Assembly (NCBI GenBank): GCA_003153655.1
Contig: PMAK01000086.1
Span: 48,597 to 55,064 of the forward strand
DNA length: 6,468 nucleotides
From: Phycisphaerales bacterium
GTDB lineage: Bacteria; Planctomycetota; Phycisphaerae; Tepidisphaerales; Tepidisphaeraceae
Direction of reading: 5' to 3'
Part shown: positions 1 to 5,295 of the stretch, piece after piece
Layout: each line of letters begins with the position of its first letter
How positions within the stretch are numbered: position 1 is the stretch's first letter
Position numbers and translations under genes: made by a program
Notes under the pieces: generated by a model
What the model saw: only the letters and a program-made list of their open reading frames with translations
Databases searched by the model: none
Told to the model about the DNA's origin: nothing

Positions 1-611
1 ATAAGATCCAGCCGGGTGATGCGCCGGAACCTTGGTGGGAGCCGATCGCGATCTGGCATGGGGGAATGTCGTTTCATGGGGGTTTGACGGGGGTGATTCT
101 GGTTTTGTGGATCTGGTCTAAGCTGAATCGCGCGCCGTTTTTGAACATTGCGGATTGTTTGGCGCTGGTTACGCCCATTGGTTTATTTCTTGGGCGGATT
201 GCGAATTTCATCAATGGCGAATTGGTTGGGCGCGTGAGTCATGTGCCTTGGGCGATGATTTTTCCGGGGTATACGGAGCCGCGGCATCCGTCGCAGATTT
301 ACGAGGCGTTCCTGGAAGGGCCGGTGTTGCTCTGCGCGGTTTGGACGGTGAAGGCGATCAGGAATCGGCGAGATGGGCAGATTGCCGCGGCGTTTGTTGT
401 TTTCTATGGGATTTTCCGGTTCATCGTGGAATTCACGCGCGAGCCGGATAAGCAGCTTGGGTATATCGCGTTTGGATGGCTGACGATGGGGCAATTGCTC
501 AGCATCGTCATCGCGCTGGTTGGGCTGGGGTGTTGGATGGCGCTTTATTTGAGGCGGCTTCCGCCGCGGGTGGAGCAGAGCGAATCGAAAACGTCGAGCG
601 TATCGCGCTAG
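1..611 (+). CDS. lgt: Prolipoprotein diacylglyceryl transferase (Lgt), 5'-truncated by window edge
   Basis: Lgt moves the diacylglyceryl group of phosphatidylglycerol onto the lipobox cysteine of prolipoproteins, the first step of lipoprotein maturation in the inner membrane. The frame is open from base 3 (first complete codon) to a TAG at 609-611, giving 202 residues; the true start lies upstream of the window, so roughly the N-terminal third is missing. Family hallmarks are in the right order: the GGMSFHGG motif with the essential His at residue 25 of the visible part; the Lgt signature GRIANFINGELVG at about 64-76, with the essential Arg and Asn; HPSQIYE at about 95-101; and the YGIFR motif (Tyr135, Arg139) followed by VEFTREPD. 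Hydrophobic segments alternate between these motifs, as expected of a polytopic protein. The short C-terminal tail is Ser/Arg-rich. It converges on motB with only 3 bases between stop codons. The ATG at 66 is internal to the gene and is not its start. Confidence 0.96.
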   Translation, partial: KIQPGDAPEPWWEPIAIWHGGMSFHGGLTGVILVLWIWSKLNRAPFLNIADCLALVTPIGLFLGRIANFINGELVGRVSHVPWAMIFPGYTEPRHPSQIYEAFLEGPVLLCAVWTVKAIRNRRDGQIAAAFVVFYGIFRFIVEFTREPDKQLGYIAFGWLTMGQLLSIVIALVGLGCWMALYLRRLPPRVEQSESKTSSVSR

Positions 612-614
612 CGA

Positions 615-1415
615 TTATTGTCCGCTGGGGGCTGTTGTATCCGAATTATTTCCGCTCGGTTGAGTCGGTTTTCCCTGCGTGTCGTCGGCGAGGGTATTGG
701 TGGCTTCGACTTCGACGCGTCGATTGAGTGCTTGCGCGTCCTGTGTGTATTGCCGCTGGGTGAGGGGCTCGAAGGTTGAGCATCCCTGCACGCGGAGGAT
801 TCTCGGCTCGACGCCTTTTTGTGACAGGTAATCCGCCGCGGCCTGGGCGCGCTTGAGCGAGAGTTCCATTTTCTGCTGATCGGTTGCGCCGTCGGGGAAA
901 TCATCGAGGGAGGTGTGTCCCTTGACCATGACGATATTGCGGTGGCCGCGAACGACGTCGGCGACGGCGTCGAGGTCGGCTTTCATCTTGTCGCTCAGGA
1001 CGTCACTGCCACGATCGAAGAGCATTTTGCCGCCCTCGGTGGCGTGATTGGAGGGGCGGATGTTGGTGACTTCGTTTTCGGTTCCGACGGCGCCTTTGGG
1101 TTCGTTGTCGGTTTTGCCGCGCTTGCCTTCGCCGGGCGGATGGGTTTTGGACATCCCGTTGATGATCATTTGTATATCGACGGGATCACGGCTGGAGGGG
1201 TTGGGGGTGTAGCCGAAACCGCCGCGGATGGAGGCGGCGATCTTGACGACATAGTCATCGGATTCGGGGGCGCCCTTTTTTCCCGGGTCGGGCTTGAGCA
1301 CCCACAGAATCACGAAGAACCCCATCATGAGCATGACGAGATCGGCGAAGGTGAAGATCCACTCGGGGCATTCTTCACACTCGACCTTTTTGCAATGGCA
1401 CGCCTTTTTGGACAT
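615..1415 (-). CDS. motB: MotB-type flagellar stator protein with OmpA-like peptidoglycan-binding domain
   Basis: MotB anchors the ion-driven flagellar stator to peptidoglycan and carries the ion-binding Asp in its single membrane helix. The protein has 266 residues, the usual length. A cytoplasmic N-terminus with four cysteines (C6, C8, C13, C16) is followed by the stator helix at about 18-40. This begins PEWIFTFADLVMLMMGFF and contains the predicted ion-carrying Asp25. A linker of about 85 residues leads to an OmpA-like domain at about 128-238, with LFDRGSDVLSD, a GHT motif at 166-168 and the terminal NRRVEVE at 231-237. The C-terminal tail is low-complexity (Gln, Ser, Thr, Pro). The ATG start is 15 bases downstream of the motA stop, so co-transcription and coupled translation with motA are likely. 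No strong Shine-Dalgarno motif is visible. Ion specificity (proton or sodium) cannot be read reliably from the helix. The Cys cluster is unlike enterobacterial MotB; I believe similar Cys-rich N-termini occur in planctomycete stator proteins, from memory. Confidence 0.93.
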   Translation of the reverse strand: MSKKACHCKKVECEECPEWIFTFADLVMLMMGFFVILWVLKPDPGKKGAPESDDYVVKIAASIRGGFGYTPNPSSRDPVDIQMIINGMSKTHPPGEGKRGKTDNEPKGAVGTENEVTNIRPSNHATEGGKMLFDRGSDVLSDKMKADLDAVADVVRGHRNIVMVKGHTSLDDFPDGATDQQKMELSLKRAQAAADYLSQKGVEPRILRVQGCSTFEPLTQRQYTQDAQALNRRVEVEATNTLADDTQGKPTQPSGNNSDTTAPSGQ

Positions 1416-1430
1416 CCGGATTTCTCGAAC

Positions 1431-2210
1431 CTATGCGGCCTTGGGAATCGCGGCCTGTTGCTTGCTGCTTAAGAAGCTCATGAGCTGCATCTCGACGATG
1501 CGCGGGTTATTGCCGGCCTGAATGCTGAGCACGCCCTGGAGCATGATTTCCTTGGCGAAGGCTTCTTCGTGGCTGCGGAGGCCGAGTTTTTCGGCGAGCG
1601 GGCCGGCGACCAGATTCTGGAGCATGCAGCCGTAGAGTGTTCCGGTGAGTGCGATGGCGAGCGCGCTGCCGATGACGCTGGCGTCGCCGCCGAGGTTTCG
1701 GAACATGGCGACCTGTGCGATGAGGGTGGCCATGAGGCCGAAGCCGGGGCCGAATTTCGCGAGGGTTCCGAAAAAGTGTTTGCCGTGTTTATGGCGTTCG
1801 GTCATTGATTCGATCTCGATGCGGAGGATGCGTTCGATGATTTCGGGATCGGTGCCGTCGATGGTGAGCTGGAGGCCGCGGCGAAGGAATGGGTCTGGCG
1901 CTTCGCGGGCGACGGATTCGAGGGCCAGGACGCCGTCGCGGCGGGCGGTCTCGGCGTATTGCACCATCTCCTTGATGACGTGCTCGATGTGCATTTCCTT
2001 GTTCATGAAGCACTTTTTGAGATAGGAGATCGCGCCGGTCACCGCGTGCAGCGGCATCGAGAGCGTTGCCGCGCCGATGGAGCCGCCCAAAACCAGCAGA
2101 ATTTCGTTTGGTTTGAAGTAGGCGCCCATCGCCCCTTCCGAGGCGTGGAACATGGACCAGAGCACCGCGGCCCAACAGAGAACGATACCGATGACCGTTG
2201 CGAGGTCCAT
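1431..2210 (-). CDS. motA: MotA flagellar stator protein / MotA-TolQ-ExbB family
   Basis: MotA surrounds the MotB helices and converts ion flow into torque on the rotor protein FliG. The protein has 259 residues, normal for the family. Four hydrophobic segments fit the known topology: about 4-22, 37-55, 147-170 and 178-203, with the large cytoplasmic loop between the second and third. In that loop ARRDGVLALES places Arg90 and Glu98 at the same numbers as the FliG-contacting charges of E. coli MotA. The two functionally important prolines appear as Pro155 (FGPGFGLMATL) and Pro204 (NLVAGPLAEKLG). The C-terminal GVLSIQAGNNPR motif is also typical. The third helix has GPGFGLMAT where many homologues have APAFG(M/L)IGT, a modest deviation. 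The start is the ATG at 2210. There is no recognisable Shine-Dalgarno sequence. The upstream same-strand gene ends 59 bases away, so motA is either in its operon or driven by a promoter I cannot identify in that gap. MotB follows directly. Confidence 0.95.
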   Translation of the reverse strand: MDLATVIGIVLCWAAVLWSMFHASEGAMGAYFKPNEILLVLGGSIGAATLSMPLHAVTGAISYLKKCFMNKEMHIEHVIKEMVQYAETARRDGVLALESVAREAPDPFLRRGLQLTIDGTDPEIIERILRIEIESMTERHKHGKHFFGTLAKFGPGFGLMATLIAQVAMFRNLGGDASVIGSALAIALTGTLYGCMLQNLVAGPLAEKLGLRSHEEAFAKEIMLQGVLSIQAGNNPRIVEMQLMSFLSSKQQAAIPKAA

Positions 2211-2269
2211 ATAGAGGCTTATTTCGGCAAAATCAGCGTTGCGCGATGAATGTTATTGGACGGTGAGGC

Positions 2270-3058
2270 TTAGTGTGGTTCCATCGCGGCGGTGATTGCC
2301 GGGGGAGAAAGCGCATCGATCACCTTTTGGAGACGGACGCGGGCAACGTCGTCGGCGCCGGAGAGCAGTTGTTTCAATGTGGGTAAAGCCTTGGGGCCCA
2401 TCTCCAGGATGGCGTGCTCTGCCTGGTCCTGTTCTGTGTCGTCGGCGGCGTTGATGAGGGTTTGCACCTGGACCTTGGCGTCGTCGGCGTTGAACTGGGC
2501 TTCGGCCTGCCGGGTTGACGAGATTGTGTATTTGGCATCGGCGAGGCCTTCCGCGCCCAGATCATCGGTGGATTCGAGGTGAACGACTGTAAAAGCTTTT
2601 AATTTGTGTAGGTGTGCCGTGCGCGGATCGGGGGCATTGGCGGTGTCGCTCCAGCGCAGGTCGGATTCCGGGCGGAGCAGGAGGAGGAATGATTTGCCGA
2701 TCTGGGCGGCTGTTAATTGCTGCCCGCAGACGGAGTTTTTTTGAGCGTCCGGCTCGGTCAGGAATCGGATGATCGAGAGGGTTTTGCCGGGCGTTTTTTT
2801 GCCGTCGAGTACGGCGGTAACTTCAAATTCATAGAGCTGAAATGATCCGGCGGAATTGACTGCCGGCTGGGTGGAGGGCGGGGAGAGCGAGACAGGGGTG
2901 TAAATCGCGCTCAATTTCGCGACGACGATGAGTTTCGACCATTGGATGGCGCGGTCGTCGAGGGTATCGCGCAGGCAGGCCATGCTGGGCTGGGAGGCCA
3001 TCACAAGCACCATCATGCATACGCCGATGACAGCCTTAAATTGCACCCGTTTATGCAT
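2270..3058 (-). CDS. Secreted protein of unknown function with HEAT-like C-terminus
   Basis: I do not recognise a named family. The chosen start (ATG at 3058) gives 262 residues and is preceded by AGAGG five bases upstream. It also puts a good signal peptide at the very N-terminus: MHKR, then a hydrophobic core at about 9-22, then QPSMA before Cys28. Signal peptidase I cleavage after Ala27 looks likely; the sequence before Cys28 is a poor lipobox, so a lipoprotein is possible but less favoured. The longer in-frame ATG at 3130 would bury the signal peptide. The mature part begins CLRDTLDDRAIQWSKLIVVAKL and continues as a predicted beta-rich region to about residue 160 (FQLYEFEVTAVLDGK, then FLLLLRPESDLRW). 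Residues about 195-251 are helical and HEAT-like, with AEHAILEMGPKALPTLKQLL as the clearest helical pair. Two cysteines (28 and 111) remain in the mature form and could pair. It precedes motA-motB on the same strand, but nothing in it points to motility. Confidence 0.8.
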   Translation of the reverse strand: MHKRVQFKAVIGVCMMVLVMASQPSMACLRDTLDDRAIQWSKLIVVAKLSAIYTPVSLSPPSTQPAVNSAGSFQLYEFEVTAVLDGKKTPGKTLSIIRFLTEPDAQKNSVCGQQLTAAQIGKSFLLLLRPESDLRWSDTANAPDPRTAHLHKLKAFTVVHLESTDDLGAEGLADAKYTISSTRQAEAQFNADDAKVQVQTLINAADDTEQDQAEHAILEMGPKALPTLKQLLSGADDVARVRLQKVIDALSPPAITAAMEPH

Positions 3059-3063
3059 GATAA

Positions 3064-3068
3064 CCTCT
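3064..3068 (-). promoter_or_regulatory. Shine-Dalgarno site that fixes the start of the secreted protein
   Basis: On the minus strand AGAGG is followed by TTATC and then the ATG at 3058, a spacing of five bases. No comparable motif precedes the upstream in-frame ATG at 3130. This and the signal peptide position decide the start. Confidence 0.6.
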
Positions 3069-3095
3069 GTATGGGACTGGATTAATATACTTATA

Positions 3096-3148
3096 TTGCA
3101 ACGTCCGAGCCAGAAATATATTGCTTTCATTCTGTATAAATGGATAAT
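3096..3148 (+). promoter_or_regulatory. Candidate sigma70-like promoters for clpS in AT-rich divergent intergenic region
   Basis: Two overlapping candidates are visible. One is TTGCTT (3121-3126), a 16-base spacer, then GATAAT (3143-3148). The other is TTGCAA (3096-3101), a 15-base spacer, then TATATT (3117-3122). The first would give a leader of about 30 bases ahead of clpS. The region from 3080 to 3150 is clearly more AT-rich than the genes around it, and must also drive the divergent minus-strand gene. For that gene I see TATATT- and TATAAG-like boxes on the minus strand but no good -35 partner. Neither candidate is decisive. Confidence 0.35.
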
Positions 3149-3183
3149 TTACAGAGGTCCATTTCTGTGGCAGGAAACTTCTG

Positions 3184-3543
3184 ATGGAATCTGAAAAGCC
3201 GCTCGCTACCAAAGGCGCGCCTGTTGCCGTGGCTGATAAGGCGAAACCCGCCAAAAAGCACAAACCGGCTTTGTTGCCGCCTTATCATGTCGTTCTTTTG
3301 AACGATGACGATCATACGTACGACTACGTCATCGAGATGCTGAAAGTTATCTTCGCCTTTCCGGATGAAAAAGGATATGAGCTGGCCAAGGCGGTGGACA
3401 GGGACGGACGGGTGATCGTTCTGACGACGCATCGGGAATTGGCGGAACTGAAACGCGATCAAATCCATGCCTATGGGACCGATGCACGGGTGGCGACTTG
3501 CAAAGGTTCGATGTCTTCGGTGATCGAGCCTGCCCAGGGATGA
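3184..3543 (+). CDS. clpS: ClpS-like adaptor for the Clp protease, with altered N-degron pocket
   Basis: ClpS binds proteins with N-degron residues at their N-terminus and hands them to ClpA or ClpC for degradation by ClpP. The 119-residue protein has a basic, Ala/Pro/Lys-rich N-terminal extension of about 33 residues, a normal feature, then the ClpS core at about 34-115. The core opens with YHVVLLNDDDHTYDYVIEML, where Asn40-Asp41-Asp42 match the pocket residues Asn34-Asp35-Asp36 of E. coli ClpS. A gap-free alignment from there puts Asp72 (in KAVDRDGRV) where E. coli has His66, and Tyr46 where E. coli has the gatekeeper Met40. The C-terminal part (THRELAELKRDQIHAYG, then CKGSMSSVIEP) keeps the usual AE...Q pattern. 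The ATG is preceded by AGGAA with an 8-base spacing. The gene is alone on its strand, divergent from the secreted protein and convergent with the FHA gene. Its TGA stop is the first of several in-frame TGAs provided by a tandem repeat. Confidence 0.93.
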   Translation: MESEKPLATKGAPVAVADKAKPAKKHKPALLPPYHVVLLNDDDHTYDYVIEMLKVIFAFPDEKGYELAKAVDRDGRVIVLTTHRELAELKRDQIHAYGTDARVATCKGSMSSVIEPAQG

Positions 3544-3590
3544 ATCATCGGGGGATGAATCATCGGGGGATGAATCATCGGGGGATGAAT
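3537..3590. repeat. 15-bp tandem repeat filling the clpS/FHA convergent intergenic space
   Basis: The unit TGAATCATCGGGGGA occurs three times exactly (3541-3555, 3556-3570, 3571-3585). A five-base partial copy (TGAAT, 3586-3590) follows, and GGGA (3537-3540) precedes it like the tail of another unit. Each unit junction contains GATGAATCATC, a dyad of GATGA and TCATC around one central A. Because the unit is 15 bases long, the clpS frame meets TGA at 3541, 3556, 3571 and 3586. On the minus strand, the FHA frame after its TAA (3590-3592) meets TGA at 3575-3577 and every 15 bases beyond. The whole spacer between the two stop codons is this array. It has no stem plus T-tract, so it is not a classical intrinsic terminator. 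Confidence 0.95.
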
Positions 3591-4696
3591 TACCAGGCGA
3601 TCGCGGGAAGATAAGAGGCCGCGTTCTCGGCAACCCACCTGGCGGATAATTTGTTGATGCTAATTGGCTTGAATGTTGGTTGATGCGCTGTAGGCGCGGG
3701 CACTTTTTGGGCTGCTTCGGAAGTTTCGGCTGAGTCGTTATCATCCGATTCCTGATTGCTGGCTGCTGTAATTGCCTGGTTTTGTTCGTCCATCGGGGTC
3801 ATCGTTGGCATTGAAATGACGTTTGGAGTCATTTGATCCCCCATTGCTCGCCGGGCGATGGGCGGGCGGTTGATGTTCAGAACCACCAGGGCGACGATCC
3901 AGAGGGCGGCGACGGCCAGGTGCAAGCTGGGGCGAACGGCGAATTTCCGGCGCGGCTTTGGGAGCGCGCTCGGGAGCATGACCGCGACCGTGGCCGGCTG
4001 CTCGGGCTCGGGGGCTGGTTGCTCGGCTTCATCCACCTCAATCTCAGTCGCCTCGGGAATCTCGGGATTTACCTGAAGGGAGAAATCCATCGGCGATCGC
4101 GGACGGACTCGCCGGCGAGGGGTGGATTCTTCTTCGGCCGCCCGTTCCACGTTGCGGCGGGGTTGACGGGCCTCGGCATAAACCGAATCCCAACTGCTGG
4201 AGGCGATGGCGGAGAGCAATGTCTGCAATTCTTCCTGGCCGTAGGCGGGCGGATCTTTCGGCCGTGGCTGCGGGCAGGGCATATTTTCGGGATTTTCTCC
4301 CTCACCGGGGAGCAATAGGGTGAAGCCGGAAAGTGTTCCGGCGAGCGAATCGCCCGGATCGGCCGGGCGGGCCGGGGTCATCACGCGGTCGGCGATGTCT
4401 TCGTCGGGCAGGCCAGCGTGGAAGATGATCTTGGCCCGGCCGAGGCGGACGACGTCGTTGTCCTGCAAAACCCAGGGGCCCTGAAGGCGCTCGGCGTTGA
4501 TGATTGTGCCATTTTTGCTTTGGAGATCGTGAAGGGTCCAGGTGTCGCCGTTGGGTTCCAATCTGCAATGGCGGCGGGAGAGGAGGATGTCGCGGAGGGT
4601 GACATCGCAATCCGGGGCGCGGCCGATGACGATGGAGCCGGCGAGTTCGCGGCGGTCGATTTCCTGGCCGTTGGATTTGATGACGATATAGGGCAC
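3590..4696 (-). CDS. FHA-domain membrane protein (phosphothreonine-binding, single-pass)
   Basis: FHA domains bind phosphothreonine peptides, usually in Ser/Thr-kinase signalling. The 368-residue protein has a clear FHA domain at about 22-92: IGRAPDCDVTL with Gly25-Arg26, LLSRRHCRLE with Ser40-Arg41 and His43, and DLQSKNGTIIN with Asn62-Gly63, all canonical phosphopeptide-loop residues. A long linker (about 95-250) follows, with a basic patch (RRRVRPR, 194-200) and a Glu/Pro/Ala-rich acidic stretch (212-235). One membrane helix lies at about 258-276 (HLAVAALWIVALVVLNI), after a KPRRK cluster that fits the positive-inside rule. About 90 low-complexity residues are predicted outside the cytoplasm. 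The start is GTG at 4696, the only plausible start in this frame: an in-frame TAA lies at 4706-4708 and the first beta-strand (MPYIVIKSNG) begins there. No kinase, phosphatase or secretion gene is visible nearby, so its partner is unknown. Confidence 0.88.
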   Translation of the reverse strand: MPYIVIKSNGQEIDRRELAGSIVIGRAPDCDVTLRDILLSRRHCRLEPNGDTWTLHDLQSKNGTIINAERLQGPWVLQDNDVVRLGRAKIIFHAGLPDEDIADRVMTPARPADPGDSLAGTLSGFTLLLPGEGENPENMPCPQPRPKDPPAYGQEELQTLLSAIASSSWDSVYAEARQPRRNVERAAEEESTPRRRVRPRSPMDFSLQVNPEIPEATEIEVDEAEQPAPEPEQPATVAVMLPSALPKPRRKFAVRPSLHLAVAALWIVALVVLNINRPPIARRAMGDQMTPNVISMPTMTPMDEQNQAITAASNQESDDNDSAETSEAAQKVPAPTAHQPTFKPISINKLSARWVAENAASYLPAIAW

Positions 4697-4858
4697 TTCA
4701 GCATGTTATCGAACCTTTAGGGGTTTTAGGGCCAAATTTTTGGTTTCATTGGGTGAACTTTGCGAGTTCGAAGTTCAATTGAAGCGTGATGTCGGAATCG
4801 GATTCGGGGGCACAAAAGGTCTCAGAAGGTCTCACTCCCCCCGGGGGGGGTGCTGGGC

Positions 4859-4899
4859 CCCTTCGACACGCTCCCTTCGGGTCCGCCTCAGGGTCGAAG
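4859..4899. repeat. REP-like interspersed repeat, copy 1
   Basis: The element begins CCCTTCGACAC (4859-4869) and ends CTCAGGGTCGAAG (4887-4899). CTTCGAC at 4861-4867 and GTCGAAG at 4893-4899 form a 7-bp stem, and an inner CCC/GGG hairpin can form around TTC. The CCCTTCGACA...CTCAGGGT pattern matches, from memory, a very common interspersed palindromic repeat in environmental bacterial genomes. It shares both end blocks with the second copy 71 bases downstream. No transposase of the RAYT kind is in the window. Confidence 0.6.
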
Positions 4900-4929
4900 A
4901 CAGGGCGGGCGAGAGTGTAGAGCAGGTGA

Positions 4930-4979
4930 CCCTTCGACACTTCGATAAACTCAGCGCAGGCACGCTCAGGGTGAACAGG
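4930..4979. repeat. REP-like interspersed repeat, copy 2
   Basis: It starts with the same CCCTTCGACAC (4930-4940) as copy 1 and carries the same CTCAGGGT block (4965-4972), followed by GAACAGG. Its middle (ACTTCGATAAACTCAGCG, then CAGGCACGCTCAGG) differs from copy 1 but resembles the widely seen TTCGACAAGCTCAGTGCAGGC form of this repeat, with a few changes. A small AGCG/CGCT hairpin sits at 4953-4966. Translation of the minus strand gives a phrase, RACAEFIEVSKG, typical of spurious proteins called over this repeat. Confidence 0.6.
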
Positions 4980-5173
4980 TAAACAGTGGAGAAGGCGCGG
5001 GGGTCTCAATCAAAAAAAGTATCTCCCCTCTATACAAGAGTCCGGCGGGTGAAAGGATTGGACGTGTTTTGTGGAAGTCCACGCGGAATTATTTTTGGGG
5101 GGAGCAAGTCAGCAAGGTTTTGGAATGGGTGGGATGAGTGGGCATTTAATTCAAAGCTGTCCCGTTTTAATTT

Positions 5174-5198
5174 CCCCGGCTTCGATGGAGCCGGCGGG
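5174..5198. repeat. Strong hairpin about 100 bases upstream of the HNH gene
   Basis: CCCCGGCT (5174-5181) and AGCCGG-C-GGG (5189-5198) pair over about eight base pairs with one bulged C, around a 7-base loop TCGATGG. No T-tract follows on + (next bases ATGCCAAT). On the minus strand the bases beyond it are AAATTAAAACGGG, also not a T-run. It could be a leader or attenuator structure, a transcript-end structure, or another degenerate REP-like element. Confidence 0.45.
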
Positions 5199-5295
5199 AT
5201 GCCAATAGAACTCGCAAGCACGTTTTTGAGAGAATTTCGACGATTGTCTGCTAAACTGTCGTAGTCCATCAACACGATCTGAATGGGAAGGCTTG

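Larger units (their letters stand above)
4697..5295. other. About 600 bases without a convincing gene; accessory-type region
   Basis: No reading frame here looks like a known protein. From left to right it holds: a short minus-strand tail whose last codons look like a beta-strand C-terminus (stop at 4746-4748, see findings); a 9-base direct repeat AAGGTCTCA (4816-4824 and 4826-4834); a run of six C and eight G forming a perfect palindrome (4837-4850); two REP-like elements (4859-4899 and 4930-4979); an inverted GTGGA/TCCAC pair (5071-5082); a strong hairpin (5174-5198); and the region before the HNH gene, with a weak extended -10 TGCTAAACT at 5249-5257. The mixture of repeats and missing genes suggests insertion and decay between the FHA gene and trpE. 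Confidence 0.6.

Noticed and set aside
3059..3130. Longer start of the secreted protein at 3130
   Set aside because: It would put 24 residues ahead of a clean signal peptide, has no ribosome-binding motif, and would overlap the AT-rich divergent promoter region.
3550..3584. G-quadruplex from the G5 runs of the tandem repeat
   Set aside because: Only three G5 runs, with 10-base spacers; four closely spaced runs are needed for a confident call.
3537..3590. CRISPR array
   Set aside because: The 15-bp units are directly abutting with no spacers and no cas genes are present.
3127..3744. 205-codon minus-strand frame antisense to clpS
   Set aside because: It lies opposite clpS and overlaps the end of the FHA gene in another frame. 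Its SSPDD repeats only reflect the 15-bp DNA repeat.
4381..4704. 107-codon minus-strand frame with ATG and AAAGG upstream
   Set aside because: The product is low-complexity Ser/Ala/Pro-rich and out of register with the unmistakable FHA domain. Kept only as a start-signal conflict in the findings.
4837..4850. C6G8 palindrome as a regulatory site
   Set aside because: A homopolymer pair with no other support. It may be chance or an assembly-prone tract.
4746..5009. 87-codon minus-strand protein across the REP-like repeats
   Set aside because: Most of it is translation of the repeats and the C/G palindrome. Only its last codons look protein-like.
4986..5264. 92-codon + strand frame starting at GTG
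   Set aside because: No recognisable domain, no Shine-Dalgarno motif, starts at the edge of a repeat, and composition is irregular. Not enough to call a gene.
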